A stretch of DNA of 64,000 nt from Bifidobacterium thermophilum (GCA_000741495.1 JGZV01000001.1:248001-312000); one strand, 5' to 3'; shown: positions 39,240-50,968, numbered from the stretch's first letter. The notes: generated from the sequence alone by a model not told the origin. Numbers and translations are program-made.

Positions 39240-40016
39240 TCAGCGCGTGTTGCGTTCGTAGATGTGCGCGAGCCCTTTGAAGATCAAATCAGGGTCATAT
39301 ACGTCGATCAGCTCGGTATCGTCCTTGAACATGCGTCCGAGCCCGCCGGTGGCGATAACGCGGAACTCCCCGTCGATCTCCTGCTGGAACTGTCGGATGA
39401 TGCGTTCGATGCCGCCGAGGAAGTTGTAGTACAGCCCGGCCTGCATCGCGTCCTTCGTGTTCGTCGCGAGAATCGACTTGGGACGTGTGATTTCGACTTC
39501 CGGCAGCTGGGCGGTCTCGTTCCACAGGGCCGCCGCCGCGGTGCGGATGCCGGTGGTGATCAAACCACTGCGAATACTGCCTTTGCCGTCCACATAATTG
39601 AAGGTCGTGGCCGTCCCGAAATCCGCGACCAGCGCCGGCCCGCCGTACGTGAAGTACGCGCCCACACAATCGGCGAGACAATCCGCGCCCATGGTCTTGG
39701 GATTGTCCATGACCACATTGATGCCGGTTTTGATGCCCGGCCCGACAATCATCGGGTCGATGCCGAGGAATTTCACGATGCTCGCACGGAAGGAATGCAT
39801 GACTTTCGGCACGACAGACACGATAATCACGTCCTGCACATCGCTCGGGCTGTACCCACTCATCGCGAGGAATTCGGTGATCATAAGCCCGTATTCGTCC
39901 GACGTGTGGTTGGCTTTTGTGGTGATCCGGTAGGTGCCTCTCATCTGCTTCTTACGGTCCTCATCGAGGAAGCCGAGCACGATATTCGTATTTCCGATGT
40001 CTACTGCCAGCAGCAT
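39240..40016 (-). CDS. coaX: type III pantothenate kinase
   Basis: 258 aa from ATG 40016 behind AAAGGA. ASKHA-fold motifs: LLAVDIGNTNIVLG (phosphate 1), MGADCLADCVGAY, and ADFGTATTFNYVD (phosphate 2), plus VIATGGLG. Phosphorylates pantothenate, first step of CoA synthesis; type III needs a monovalent cation and ignores CoA feedback. Follows coaBC by 77 nt on the same strand, so the two form a CoA-biosynthesis unit. Confidence 0.95.
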   Translation of the reverse strand: MLLAVDIGNTNIVLGFLDEDRKKQMRGTYRITTKANHTSDEYGLMITEFLAMSGYSPSDVQDVIIVSVVPKVMHSFRASIVKFLGIDPMIVGPGIKTGINVVMDNPKTMGADCLADCVGAYFTYGGPALVADFGTATTFNYVDGKGSIRSGLITTGIRTAAAALWNETAQLPEVEITRPKSILATNTKDAMQAGLYYNFLGGIERIIRQFQQEIDGEFRVIATGGLGRMFKDDTELIDVYDPDLIFKGLAHIYERNTR

Positions 40017-40093
40017 GGGTGTCCTTTCATCCGCGTTGTCGTATTGTCCACATGCCCCGGATGCCTGCCAACACACCCAGGTGCCGATTCGCG

Positions 40094-41425
40094 CTAATGT
40101 GTCAGTCGTTCCTGCCGCATCCTGGCGAGCCTGCCGACAATGACGGCAGCAAGATCACGTTTGTCCATCAGCGGCTGCGGTTCAACGCGTACACGCGGCG
40201 TGGACGCACCGCCGTCAGACGTGTCTGCGGCCTGCGGCGTCAAGATCACGACGCGATTGGTGTCATGGGCGAAACCGGCGCCCGGCTCGTTGAGGTCGTT
40301 GGCGACGAGCATGTCGCAATGCTTGCGCTCCAGCTTGGATTGCGCGTTGGCGAGCAGGTCCTGCGTCTCCATCGCGAACCCGCAGACGAGCTGCGAGCCG
40401 TCCGGGCGTTTGTGCTCGCCCGCCCAAGCGAGGATGTCCGGGTTCTGTACCAGCGTAATCGGCGGCATGACTCCCCCGGTTTTCTTGATTTTCTGCTCGC
40501 TGCGATGCTCCGGGCGGAAATCGCCGACCGCGGCGGCCATGATGGTGATATCCGTCTGCGCGAAGTGGCCACGCACCGCGTCAAACATCTCCTGCGCGGT
40601 CTGTACCCGGACAGTGTGTACGCCGTCCGGCTCGTCAAGCGAAACCGGCCCGGATACGAGCGTGACCTCGGCTCCCATGGCCTGCGCCGCCTGGGCGAGT
40701 GCATACCCCATTTTCCCAGTCGAATGGTTGGTCAGGTACCGTACAGGGTCGAGCGGCTCCTGGGTGGGGCCGGCAGTGACCAGCACGTGTAATCCGGCCA
40801 ATTCGTCGTTCGCAGGCTGGTCGGTCTCCGTCTTCGTGCCGCATCTGCTGGCGGCCGCACTCTCGGTGGCCTGTTCAACGGCATCCTCGATGTCCTCCAA
40901 ATCGGCGAGCTTACCTTTGCCGGTATCTTGGCAGGCGAGCCGCCCGGTTGCCGGTTCCACGATGGTCCACCCGAATTCGCGGCATTCGGCGAGGTTGCGC
41001 TGGGTGACAGGATTGTCGTACATGCGCGTGTTCATTGCCGGGCACAGGATTTTCGGCCCCTGATAGGCAAGCGTCATCGAGGTGAGGTAATCATCGGCGA
41101 TACCATGGGCGATTTTCGCGATGATATCGGCGGTGGCGGGCGCGATGACCAGCACGTCGGCCCATTTCGCATCATCAATATGGCCGATGCCGAGTCGCTG
41201 CGCGTCAATCGCGTCCTGGGAATCCGCAGTGTCAGGGAACATGGCTGTACGCACGGGCGTATGCGCCAATGACGCGAACGAAAGCGGGGTGACGAACCGC
41301 TGCGCGGCGGCGGTCATAGTGACACGCGTCTCATATCCGCGTTTGCCCCAATCGCTGACCAGCTGACAGGCTTTGAACGCCGCGATACTGCCGGTGACAC
41401 CGAGCATGATATGGGTTGAAGCCAT
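40094..41425 (-). CDS. coaBC: bifunctional phosphopantothenoylcysteine decarboxylase/synthetase
   Basis: 443 aa from ATG 41425 behind GGGAGG. CoaC flavoprotein half: GVTGSIAAFKACQL, PATADIIAKIAHGIADD, CPAMNTRMYDNP. CoaB half: VTAGPTQEPLDPVRYLTN, STGKMGYALA, KIKKTGG. Makes 4'-phosphopantetheine from 4'-phosphopantothenate and cysteine. Linked with coaX downstream. Confidence 0.95.
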   Translation of the reverse strand: MASTHIMLGVTGSIAAFKACQLVSDWGKRGYETRVTMTAAAQRFVTPLSFASLAHTPVRTAMFPDTADSQDAIDAQRLGIGHIDDAKWADVLVIAPATADIIAKIAHGIADDYLTSMTLAYQGPKILCPAMNTRMYDNPVTQRNLAECREFGWTIVEPATGRLACQDTGKGKLADLEDIEDAVEQATESAAASRCGTKTETDQPANDELAGLHVLVTAGPTQEPLDPVRYLTNHSTGKMGYALAQAAQAMGAEVTLVSGPVSLDEPDGVHTVRVQTAQEMFDAVRGHFAQTDITIMAAAVGDFRPEHRSEQKIKKTGGVMPPITLVQNPDILAWAGEHKRPDGSQLVCGFAMETQDLLANAQSKLERKHCDMLVANDLNEPGAGFAHDTNRVVILTPQAADTSDGGASTPRVRVEPQPLMDKRDLAAVIVGRLARMRQERLTH

Positions 41426-41544
41426 ACGACCTCCCAATCGCCGCGCTGTTGCGGCGGACTTGTGTTGTCGCTGCGGCGGTCGCCGTCAGCGCTGCCGCCA
41501 GTATAAGCCGCACAACTGACTGTGCTGTTCGCCACCGGCAAGGC

Positions 41545-42975
41545 TCATTGGATGGTGAAGCCCTGATTGGCGCCGTACTCCTTGATATCTTTCTGCCAGC
41601 TGGCGAGCGCCCCGGCGAGGGAGACTTTCGGCCCCGGGTCATCCGGTACGGTCACGGGGTTACCGTCATCGTCGGTCATGCCGGCCTTGTAGCGTTTCTT
41701 GGCGATGATGCGCCGCTGGTTGGCGGACTCCCACTTGTAGGCTTTGCCCATGGTCGCGCGGAAATCGCCTCGCGCATACACTTCGAACGGCAGATACTGG
41801 TAGTCAGGTGACACGTTGTCTGCCGCTTTGGCCAAGACTTTGTTGAACTGTTGCCCGCCGAAATACGGGATTTGGATGCCCCGCGAGTCCCGGATGGTTG
41901 TTTTATTGAGGAACGCCGCGGATTGCAGGGTCGTGATGTCTGCAGGGAATGCGCCTCCATCGACGCGTGTCGCAATGCCTTCGGCGTCGTGACATACGTA
42001 GTTGATGAACCGGTAGGCGGCTTCGGGTTTGCGTGTGGTGTTGAGTATGGTCAAGGCCGATCCGCCGATTTCCGCGTTTGTCACACTGCCATCGACAGTC
42101 GGCATGGTACCGACCCGCCATTGTCCGGCCGCCCCGGGCACGTCCGAAAGCAGCATCGACGGCATCCACGCGCCGGACAGCACGGAGGCGACACTACCGC
42201 TACCCAGTGCGCGTTTCCATCCGTTTGACCATGTGGACAGCCGGGTGTTGATGAGCCCCTCATCCATCATTTTCTGCCAGTATTCGATAAACGTGCGTAC
42301 TCCCGCGTCCCCTTTGAGGTCCACGGTGACGGTTTTGCCGTCAGATGAGGTGTGGAACGGTCGGCCGCCAGCCAGCCAAATCATCGCGTCGAAAAAGCTT
42401 GCGTCGCCAGCGTCTGCCGCGATATACACCCCGATTTTCTTGAGTTTCCGGGCCGCCTGGTAGTAGTCCTCCCAGGTGCGGATGGCCGTGGGGTCGACTC
42501 CCGCCTGTCTGAACACGCTGTCGTTGTAGAAGAACGCCATCGGGCCGGAATCCATGGGCAGGCCGTACATGCGACCACCTAATTGGATGGATGACCATGT
42601 TCCTGCCGTGTAGAAATTCCCGTAAGATTCCACTGTGCTGGTCATGTCACGCAGCTGCCCGCTCACCGCGTATTGCGGCAACGCGTAATATTCGATTTGC
42701 GCGACATCCGGCAGACCATACCCGTCTTGGATGGCGGTATTGAGGTTTTCGTAGCCGCTGGTATCTTTCACGATGACGTGGATATCCGGGTTGGCGGCTT
42801 CGAAGGCTTGGGCGAGTTTGCCCATGCTCGGCTCCCACGACCACACGGTGATGGTGGTGCGTGGGTCTTGTCCCGCGCAAGCGGCAACGGTGAGCAGCAT
42901 GATGAAAGCCATCACAGCCGCACACATCCGCGATATTCGGGATGATTGGCGGCGCGGGCGACTACTGGTGGTCAT
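41545..42975 (-). CDS. sugar ABC transporter substrate-binding lipoprotein (family 1)
   Basis: 476 aa from ATG 42975 behind GAGGAG. Lipoprotein signal with lipobox VAAC at about residue 33, then a family 1 binding domain (TTITVWSWEPSMGKLAQAFE, DGYGLPDVAQIEYYALPQY, GGRMYGLPMDSGPMAFFYN, GGSALTILNTTRKPEAAYRF). Starts 33 nt after the GH42 gene. No permease or ATPase gene is beside it, so its membrane partners must be elsewhere. Binds an oligosaccharide, plausibly a beta-galactoside given the neighbour. Confidence 0.9.
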   Translation of the reverse strand: MTTSSRPRRQSSRISRMCAAVMAFIMLLTVAACAGQDPRTTITVWSWEPSMGKLAQAFEAANPDIHVIVKDTSGYENLNTAIQDGYGLPDVAQIEYYALPQYAVSGQLRDMTSTVESYGNFYTAGTWSSIQLGGRMYGLPMDSGPMAFFYNDSVFRQAGVDPTAIRTWEDYYQAARKLKKIGVYIAADAGDASFFDAMIWLAGGRPFHTSSDGKTVTVDLKGDAGVRTFIEYWQKMMDEGLINTRLSTWSNGWKRALGSGSVASVLSGAWMPSMLLSDVPGAAGQWRVGTMPTVDGSVTNAEIGGSALTILNTTRKPEAAYRFINYVCHDAEGIATRVDGGAFPADITTLQSAAFLNKTTIRDSRGIQIPYFGGQQFNKVLAKAADNVSPDYQYLPFEVYARGDFRATMGKAYKWESANQRRIIAKKRYKAGMTDDDGNPVTVPDDPGPKVSLAGALASWQKDIKEYGANQGFTIQ

Positions 42976-43007
42976 GCTGCTCCTCACTGATGATTGTCGT
43001 TGCGGGG

Positions 43008-45134
<2,127 letters not shown>

Positions 45135-45158
45135 ATAGCATCGACTCCTGTATGGCGT

Positions 45159-45175
45159 TGGAACGGTGCATTCCA
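45159..45175. promoter_or_regulatory. second candidate operator upstream of GH42 gene
   Basis: TGGAACGGTGCATTCCA: TGGAA and TTCCA arms around 7 nt, the same 17-bp geometry as the site 41 bp away. Confidence 0.4.
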
Positions 45176-45200
45176 GCGCCGGTGACAGGATTGTTTGCCG

Positions 45201-46214
45201 TCATGCGATAAACGGCTTGACTGAGCCGCGTTCGATGAGTGTCGCCGGAATCACGGTTTTCACTCCGGTTTGTACATGCTCCCCCTCGCATTGTCGCCGC
45301 AGCATGGTGAACGCCTGCCTGCCGATGACATCGAAATGCATGCGCATCGTGGTCAAATCAAGGCGGGGCACGATGCTCCGGAGTGAATCATCCACACCGA
45401 CAATGCTCACGTCTTCGGGCACTCGACGGCCTCCATCTTTTAAACCGAGCATGGCGCCGTACGCCATCTGGTCGTTCGCCGCGTAAATTGCAGTACACTC
45501 CGGATCCTGTGCGAGCTCGAGTCCGGCGCGATACCCGCTGTCAGCTCCCCAATCGCCGATTTGCGCCTCCGGAGCGTGAACGCCGTGGCGTTCAAGCTCG
45601 TCACGCCAGCCTTGCATGCGACTGCGTGCCGCACGCGAATGCGACGGTCCGGCAATATGATGAACGGTACGATGACCTTGGCCAAGCAGATAATCAACCA
45701 CCGTGGTGGAGCATCCATACTGGTCCGCGTCAATGGTGGGGCACGATTGGGAGGCATCCTCACATACCAGCACGACCGGCAGTTCTTTGGGCGGGACAAA
45801 TGACATGAAATCAGGCACGTCCTGCTGCAAAATCACGATAATCCCGTCGACGGGAAGCTGCTCCATACGGCTGACCGCCGCCTGCAAGGTACGTTCCTTG
45901 TCGACACCCATGGTGTGGACGGTGACGGCATACCCCTCATCGACAGCCGCGGCGACAATCCCGTCAAGAATACGCGAATCCCCGTAATCGTACAGGCTGA
46001 ACATCACCACGCCGATATCGTTGAATCGGCCGTGTTTCAACGCGCGCGCCGCATAATTGGGACGGTATCCCAGCTCATCCATGGCATGTTCGACACGCCG
46101 CCTGGTTTCGGGGCGAACCGCGGTGCTGCCATTGGCGACGCGCGAAACGGTCTGGGGAGAAACACCCGCCACTTTGGCGACATCCTGCATGGAGACAGTA
46201 AGGTTCCGGTTCAT
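45201..46214 (-). CDS. LacI-family transcriptional regulator
   Basis: 337 aa from ATG 46214 behind GGAAGGGG. N-terminal helix-turn-helix (MQDVAKVAGVSPQTVSRVAN) with the hinge LGYRPNYAARALK, then a periplasmic-binding-protein-like sensor domain ending YAANDQMAYGAML and VSIVGVDDS. Probably represses the GH42-lipoprotein unit immediately downstream and is released by a galactoside; both are inference from position. Confidence 0.92.
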   Translation of the reverse strand: MNRNLTVSMQDVAKVAGVSPQTVSRVANGSTAVRPETRRRVEHAMDELGYRPNYAARALKHGRFNDIGVVMFSLYDYGDSRILDGIVAAAVDEGYAVTVHTMGVDKERTLQAAVSRMEQLPVDGIIVILQQDVPDFMSFVPPKELPVVLVCEDASQSCPTIDADQYGCSTTVVDYLLGQGHRTVHHIAGPSHSRAARSRMQGWRDELERHGVHAPEAQIGDWGADSGYRAGLELAQDPECTAIYAANDQMAYGAMLGLKDGGRRVPEDVSIVGVDDSLRSIVPRLDLTTMRMHFDVIGRQAFTMLRRQCEGEHVQTGVKTVIPATLIERGSVKPFIA

Positions 46215-46396
46215 ATGTTCCCCTTCCTTGCGCATACCATCGTGCAAGTATAGGCGATTGCACCGAAACTGGCACCGCTGCTCTCGCCATACGCGTCATC
46301 CGGTGATACGCAACCGCCGGAACCGTTGTCGCGCCGTTTCTCAACCGTTTCATCGCGGAAAGCGACAGACCGGACATGCCGGCAATCGACACGGCG

Positions 46397-47284
46397 TCAT
46401 CGTGACAACGGGATTGAGGATATACAACACATATCCCGACCACTGATCGGATCGGTGAATTCAAGACGGCGCGCGACCAGCTGCAAGGGCGTGCTGAAAT
46501 CATCCGGCCCATAAGGCTTGAGCGTCGGGTAGAACGGGTCGCCCATGATCGGCAGGCCAAGCGAACTCATGTGGACGCGTAATTGGTGGGTTTTGCCGGT
46601 CACCGGGTGCAGCACATACCGGCGGATGCCGGCGGGCAGTGCCGTGGCGTCCGGAGTATCGGCGGTCATGCCGCATGCGTCAGGCAGGTCTATGACCGTC
46701 CGTGCGTTCGGTTCCCCCGGTATCTCGTAGGCTTGCAGGCGTCCGCGGTCCTTGACGATATGCGAGCAGCGCAGGAGCGGAAACACTGCCGGGGCGTTGA
46801 GGCGCGTGATTGTACCGGTATGCGGGCGTGTGACCGGTGCCGCCGGGGCCAGGCATTCGTAGGTCTTGCGCGCCTCATGGTTCTGGAACAACATCTGGTA
46901 GGCGCCACGGCAGGCCGGGTCACGCACGAAGACCACGATGCCGGCGGTCAGCCGGTCCAGCCGGTGCGCCGGCGTGATCTGCGGTTCTCCGTAGTGCTCG
47001 CGCAGTCTGATGAGCGTGGACTGTCGATACCACATGCCGCGCGGCGTGGTCGGCACGAAATGCGGCTTGTCGATGACGATGATCCGTTCGTCCTCATACA
47101 GTACGCTGCATCGAAACGGGATTTCAGGCTCGTCACTCACCCAGCGGTGCCGCCTGGCTTGCGGCATGTGCGGCCCGGCACCACTGGCGGACTGCCCTCC
47201 AGACTGTCCGCCGGGGCGCCCATGAGGCAACGAAGCCATACCGGACGCCCCGACGCTACAAGTGGCCGCGGACATGCGAGGCAT
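46397..47284 (-). CDS. RluA-family pseudouridine synthase
   Basis: 295 aa from ATG 47284. Core motif HRLDRLTAG with the catalytic Asp, plus VLYEDERIIVIDKP, KTYECLAP and HPVTGKTHQLRVHMS. Isomerises uridine in rRNA or tRNA; target not determinable. It has an extra N-terminal ~45 residues rich in Gly/Ser/Pro. The ATG overlaps the glmS TGA, so the two are translationally coupled. Confidence 0.9.
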   Translation of the reverse strand: MPRMSAATCSVGASGMASLPHGRPGGQSGGQSASGAGPHMPQARRHRWVSDEPEIPFRCSVLYEDERIIVIDKPHFVPTTPRGMWYRQSTLIRLREHYGEPQITPAHRLDRLTAGIVVFVRDPACRGAYQMLFQNHEARKTYECLAPAAPVTRPHTGTITRLNAPAVFPLLRCSHIVKDRGRLQAYEIPGEPNARTVIDLPDACGMTADTPDATALPAGIRRYVLHPVTGKTHQLRVHMSSLGLPIMGDPFYPTLKPYGPDDFSTPLQLVARRLEFTDPISGRDMCCISSIPLSR

Positions 47285-49173
47285 CACTCGACAGTCACGG
47301 ATTTGGCGAGATTACGCGGCTTGTCCACGTCATAGCCCTTGAGCGAGGCCATATCCATGGCGAACAGCTGCAACGGCACCACGTCCACGAGCGGGCTGAG
47401 CAGCGTGGGGCATACCGGCCGCCAGAAGACAACATCCGCATACTGTTCGACATCCGGGTCGCCCAGTTCGGCAACAGCGATGGTATACGCGCCTCGCGCC
47501 TTGACTTCCTCGATGCCGGAAATCACCTTGTTGTGCAAAATGTTGCGCCCGCGCGCCGACGGCACGATCACGACGACCGGTTCGCCCGCGTCCACCAGCG
47601 CGATCGGGCCATGCTTGAGCTCGCCCGCGGCGAAGCCCTCGGTGAAGGTGTAGGCGATTTCCTTGAGCTTCAGTGCGCCTTCCAGCGCGACCGGGTAGCC
47701 CACATGGCGGCCGAGGAACAGGAAGGAATGCGCGTTGACCATTCGCTTGGCGGCCTGCTCGACATTGCCTGCCTGATTGTCCAGCACCCACTGGATTTTC
47801 TGCGGCATGTCCTTGAGCTGTTCGAGGATGTGCCTGATCTCGTCGCGGTACATCGTGCCCTTCACCTGCGCCAGATACAGGCCCAGCAGGTAGGCGGCGA
47901 CGATCTGCGCGACAAAGGCCTTGGTTGAGGCGACCGCGATTTCCGGGCCCGCGTGCGTGTACAGCACGGCGTCGGATTCACGCGGGATGCTCGCTCCTTG
48001 CGTGTTGCAGATCGCCAGTACGCGCGACTCCTGTTCGCGGGCGTGGCGCAAGGCCATCAACGTGTCCATGGTCTCGCCGGACTGCGAAATCGCGACGACC
48101 AGCGTGCGAGGGGTCAGGATCGGGTCGCGGTAGCGGAATTCGTGCGCGAGCTCGACTTCGACCGGGATGCGCACCCAATGCTCAATCGCGTATTTGGCGA
48201 CCATGCCCGCATAGCTTGCCGTACCGCACGCCACGACGATAATCTTGTCGATCTGGCGGAACACGTCCAGCCCGATATGCACTTCGTCGAGCACGATATC
48301 GCCCTGGTCGTCGAAGCGGCCGAGCAGCGTATTGGCCACGGCCTCGGGATCCTCGTGAATCTCCTTGTCCATGAACGAGGGCCAGCCGCCCTTTTCGGCA
48401 GCGGACGCGTCCCAATCGACGGTGAACCGCTTGGAATCCTTCACCGGGTTGCCGTTGAAATCGGTGACGATCACATGCTTGCCGCTGATGCACACGGCCT
48501 GGTCCTGCCCAATTTCCATGGCCTGCTTGGTGTAGGCGACGAACGCGGCGACATCCGAACCGAGGAAGTTCTCCCCCTCGCCCAAGCCCACCACGAGCGG
48601 GGAGTCATGCCGTGCACCGACGACGATATCCGGCTGGCGGCAGTCCACGGCGAGGATGGTGAACGCGCCGGTCAGCATGCGGGCCACGCGCCGCAACGCT
48701 TCGAACAGGTCGGGTTTGCCGGTTTCCTCGATGATGGTGTTGGCGACCTTGCCGAGCAGTTTCGCTGCGACCTCGGTATCGGTGCCGGAGGAGAACACGT
48801 AGCCTTCGGATTGCAGATCCATTTTCAGCTTTGACGCGTTTTCGATGATGCCGTTGTGGATGATGGCGATCTTGCCGTCCGCGCTCACATGCGGGTGGGC
48901 GTTCGTGTCGCTCGGCTCGCCGTTGGTGGCCCACCGGGTGTGGCCGATGCCGACGGTCGCGTCCGGCAGCGGCGAGCGGGCGAGATCCGCCTTGAGATTG
49001 TCCAGGCGCCCGGCCTTCTTGCGCACCGCCACCAAATCCATGCCCGGCGCGGCGAGGGCGACGCCAGCGGAATCATACCCACGGTACTCCAGCCTGCCCA
49101 GGCCCTGCATGCATACTTCCAACGGTTTGCCGCATGCGGTCATGCCGCCTGCATATCCTACGATTCCGCACAT
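47284..49173 (-). CDS. glmS: glutamine-fructose-6-phosphate aminotransferase
   Basis: 629 aa. N-terminal Ntn glutaminase beginning MCGIVGYAGG (Cys2 nucleophile after Met removal), GHTRWATNGEPS; two SIS domains with ACGTASYAGMVAKY and AISQSGETMDT; terminal DKPRNLAKSVTVE. Makes glucosamine-6-phosphate, the first step to UDP-GlcNAc for the cell wall. No ribosome site is seen directly before the ATG; TTGACA at about 49198-49203 (minus strand) could be its -35 box. No glmS ribozyme was recognised. Confidence 0.97.
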   Translation of the reverse strand: MCGIVGYAGGMTACGKPLEVCMQGLGRLEYRGYDSAGVALAAPGMDLVAVRKKAGRLDNLKADLARSPLPDATVGIGHTRWATNGEPSDTNAHPHVSADGKIAIIHNGIIENASKLKMDLQSEGYVFSSGTDTEVAAKLLGKVANTIIEETGKPDLFEALRRVARMLTGAFTILAVDCRQPDIVVGARHDSPLVVGLGEGENFLGSDVAAFVAYTKQAMEIGQDQAVCISGKHVIVTDFNGNPVKDSKRFTVDWDASAAEKGGWPSFMDKEIHEDPEAVANTLLGRFDDQGDIVLDEVHIGLDVFRQIDKIIVVACGTASYAGMVAKYAIEHWVRIPVEVELAHEFRYRDPILTPRTLVVAISQSGETMDTLMALRHAREQESRVLAICNTQGASIPRESDAVLYTHAGPEIAVASTKAFVAQIVAAYLLGLYLAQVKGTMYRDEIRHILEQLKDMPQKIQWVLDNQAGNVEQAAKRMVNAHSFLFLGRHVGYPVALEGALKLKEIAYTFTEGFAAGELKHGPIALVDAGEPVVVIVPSARGRNILHNKVISGIEEVKARGAYTIAVAELGDPDVEQYADVVFWRPVCPTLLSPLVDVVPLQLFAMDMASLKGYDVDKPRNLAKSVTVE

Positions 49174-49201
49174 AGCACACCAGTGTATCGGACGATTATG
49201 T

Positions 49202-49252
49202 CAAGCGCCGATGGCGAAAGTCACTTTCACATAACCGGCCAATCGGCGCTTG
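49202..49252 (-). terminator. terminator of the bacteriocin/lipoprotein genes
   Basis: Perfect 11-bp arms CAAGCGCCGAT and ATCGGCGCTTG, with an inner GAAAGT/ACTTTC pair, 10 nt after the lipoprotein stop and before glmS. Confidence 0.7.
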
Positions 49253-49261
49253 GAATGCACA

Positions 49262-49906
49262 TCACGAATTCGTTTGGCACGCTTCGTACAGTTTCGCCTT
49301 CGCGGCATCATACCCTGGGGCGGATTCGTCGAAATACTTGCCGAATACGTCCTTGTCCTTGTTCTCGTCGCTGACGATCGCCTTGTAATCATCCACCGTC
49401 ATGGATTGTTCGGCGAGCCCGTTTTTCTTCAGGCATTGGAGCAACGGTACCGCTGGATCCTCGTTCTTGGGATTGCTTTTCATGCTGTCGTGCAGAATGC
49501 TCATGCTGGTGAAATCATTGTCCTCGTCGCATTGGGCGACAGCGGAATCGCCATCGCTTTGGCTCATTCCGGCGGGATACGTGGTTTGCATGCCGCCTTG
49601 CGAGTCAAAAGTGACATCGACGCCTTGCTGTTTCGCGCAATCGCTGAAATGCTCGCTGAGTTCGTTGAACTCTTCGTCGGTGATTTTGCTGTCCTTCAGT
49701 ATCTTCTTGGTCAGGGACTGGTGTGCATCATCGTAGGTGCGTTTGATTTGTTGCGCGTAGTATCCGGTGAAGACGGTGCCGTCCTTCGCAGTGGCGCTAC
49801 TCGATGCACTTGTCGCGGTGCCAGTGGACGGAGCGGTATGTCCTCCGCCCGCACAGCCCGAAAGCAATGTTGCACAGCACGCCATGGCGCATACCATGAC
49901 TGTCAC
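49262..49906 (-). CDS. lipoprotein of the bacteriocin locus (paralogue 1)
   Basis: 214 aa from GTG 49906 (ATG 49897 also possible). Signal with lipobox LLSGC near residue 18, a Thr/Ser/Ala-rich linker, then an alpha-helical, acidic domain. It shares layout and text with the next upstream lipoprotein: KDGTVFTGYYAQQIKRTYDD against ENGHVFKGPYARKFADTYNS, followed by a similar KITDEEFNEL / KISEKDINAL and a spaced Cys. No known domain recognised. Last in the minus-strand series after the bacteriocin gene; a surface immunity or sensing role is a guess from place. Confidence 0.7.
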   Translation of the reverse strand: MTVMVCAMACCATLLSGCAGGGHTAPSTGTATSASSSATAKDGTVFTGYYAQQIKRTYDDAHQSLTKKILKDSKITDEEFNELSEHFSDCAKQQGVDVTFDSQGGMQTTYPAGMSQSDGDSAVAQCDEDNDFTSMSILHDSMKSNPKNEDPAVPLLQCLKKNGLAEQSMTVDDYKAIVSDENKDKDVFGKYFDESAPGYDAAKAKLYEACQTNS

Positions 49907-50046
49907 AGCGGTGTGACGGTTCCCCCTATTGTTGGTCTTTTTTCATGATTTCACTTCTCGGAGTGGTGATTCTTTCGTTTCGCAGAGTCGGAAGGTGGGC
50001 TTGTGCCGCGGGTCCCGTAGCGCAAGCCCGCCTTCGCGGTTATTTA

Positions 50047-50547
50047 TCATTTGGATTGATCGTTATCATCGGGATGTTCATGGACGTATACGTAGTGGGA
50101 CAGATCGTTGATCTTATACCCGTCGTAACGTTCCATGCATTGCTTCGCAATCTTGTTCATCCTCTTCGCATTCGCACCATGGTATGGAGTCGGTGTCGTC
50201 GTGCCTTCCTCCCAAATGAAGGTGATGAAATCATCTTCGCTTTGAGCTTGGGCATCTACGCAACCCTCGACTTTGAATTCCAAAGCATTGATGTCCTTCT
50301 CGCTGATCTTGCCATCCTCTATGAGTCCCCGGGCAAAACCGGTCTGAAGGCTGTTGTACGTGTCTGCGAATTTTCGAGCGTATGGACCTTTGAACACATG
50401 TCCATTCTCGGCCTTCGCAGTGCTTTGCGATGGGGCTGGGGTCGCGTTCTGATGTCCCGAGCCGCAGGCGATGCACAAGAGGCATGCCACGATGACGCCG
50501 AAAATCAAAAACACATTTCGAATACGAGCAACGGTATGAGTCAACAT
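50047..50547 (-). CDS. lipoprotein of the bacteriocin locus (paralogue 2)
   Basis: 166 aa from ATG 50547, which gives a clean lipoprotein signal (VFLIFGVIVACLLCIAC). An ATG at 50586 is also in frame and would overlap the bacteriocin gene. The mature part has a short Ser/Thr/Ala linker, then a helical domain related to paralogue 1. Two Cys residues in the body (EGCVDA, AKQCMERY) may pair. It follows the bacteriocin gene by 13 nt, the usual place for an immunity gene, but no immunity family was recognised. Confidence 0.68.
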   Translation of the reverse strand: MLTHTVARIRNVFLIFGVIVACLLCIACGSGHQNATPAPSQSTAKAENGHVFKGPYARKFADTYNSLQTGFARGLIEDGKISEKDINALEFKVEGCVDAQAQSEDDFITFIWEEGTTTPTPYHGANAKRMNKIAKQCMERYDGYKINDLSHYVYVHEHPDDNDQSK

Positions 50548-50560
50548 CCCGAACCAATCA

Positions 50561-50860
50561 CTAATACTTGCGCCAATGCGCATCATACGCTACCAACGGC
50601 TGCCCATGAGCATTTGCATATGACTTGTGATAAGTCGGAGCCCATTTTCCATAGGCGTTCCTCTTCGACCCATCATTCAATGAATATCTCAGGATGTGTT
50701 GTGAATACACACCCTGAGCCGTTGCCATGGAATACGTCCAGTACGCTACCCCGTAATTCCAGTAATCTTTCGCATTCGCGGTACCCGCCAATCCAGTGGC
50801 GAGCAGCAGCGATGCCGTAACCGCGGCTAATGCCGTCTTTACTTTCTTTACTTTTTTCAT
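50561..50860 (-). CDS. lactococcin 972-family bacteriocin precursor
   Basis: 99 aa. Signal peptide of about 30 residues (KKVKTALAAVTASLLLATGL ... GTANA) and a 69-residue mature part beginning KDYWNYGV, with QGVYSQHILRYS and KWAPTYHKSYANAHG. Tryptophan/tyrosine-rich start, WNYGV box, size and lack of cysteines match the Lcn972 family; lactococcin 972 (66 residues) binds lipid II and blocks septum formation. GAAGGAG precedes the ATG. It has its own upstream element (50941-50968) and sits after a dedicated ABC module, as in other Lcn972 loci. Activity and target range are unknown. Confidence 0.82.
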   Translation of the reverse strand: MKKVKKVKTALAAVTASLLLATGLAGTANAKDYWNYGVAYWTYSMATAQGVYSQHILRYSLNDGSKRNAYGKWAPTYHKSYANAHGQPLVAYDAHWRKY

Positions 50861-50940
50861 CGTTGAGACTCCTTCTTGTGCCTCGTAGGCGATGCCTCGT
50901 TGACGTCACGATTGCATTGTTTCGCACTTCATCGCACGAT

Positions 50941-50968
50941 GCAAATCCTTGTCGTGAAAAACACTACA
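50941..50968 (-). promoter_or_regulatory. shared 28-bp element, copy upstream of bacteriocin gene
   Basis: GCAAATCCTTGTCGTGAAAA, then 3 nt, then CTACA; 25 of 28 positions equal the copy at 54068-54095. It ends 81 nt before the bacteriocin start. Likely binding site for the adjacent response regulator and/or promoter element. Confidence 0.7.

Noticed and set aside
47284..49300. glmS ribozyme or similar riboswitch before glmS
   Set aside because: Only 88 nt separate glmS from the upstream gene and they are filled by a terminator hairpin; no ribozyme core seen.
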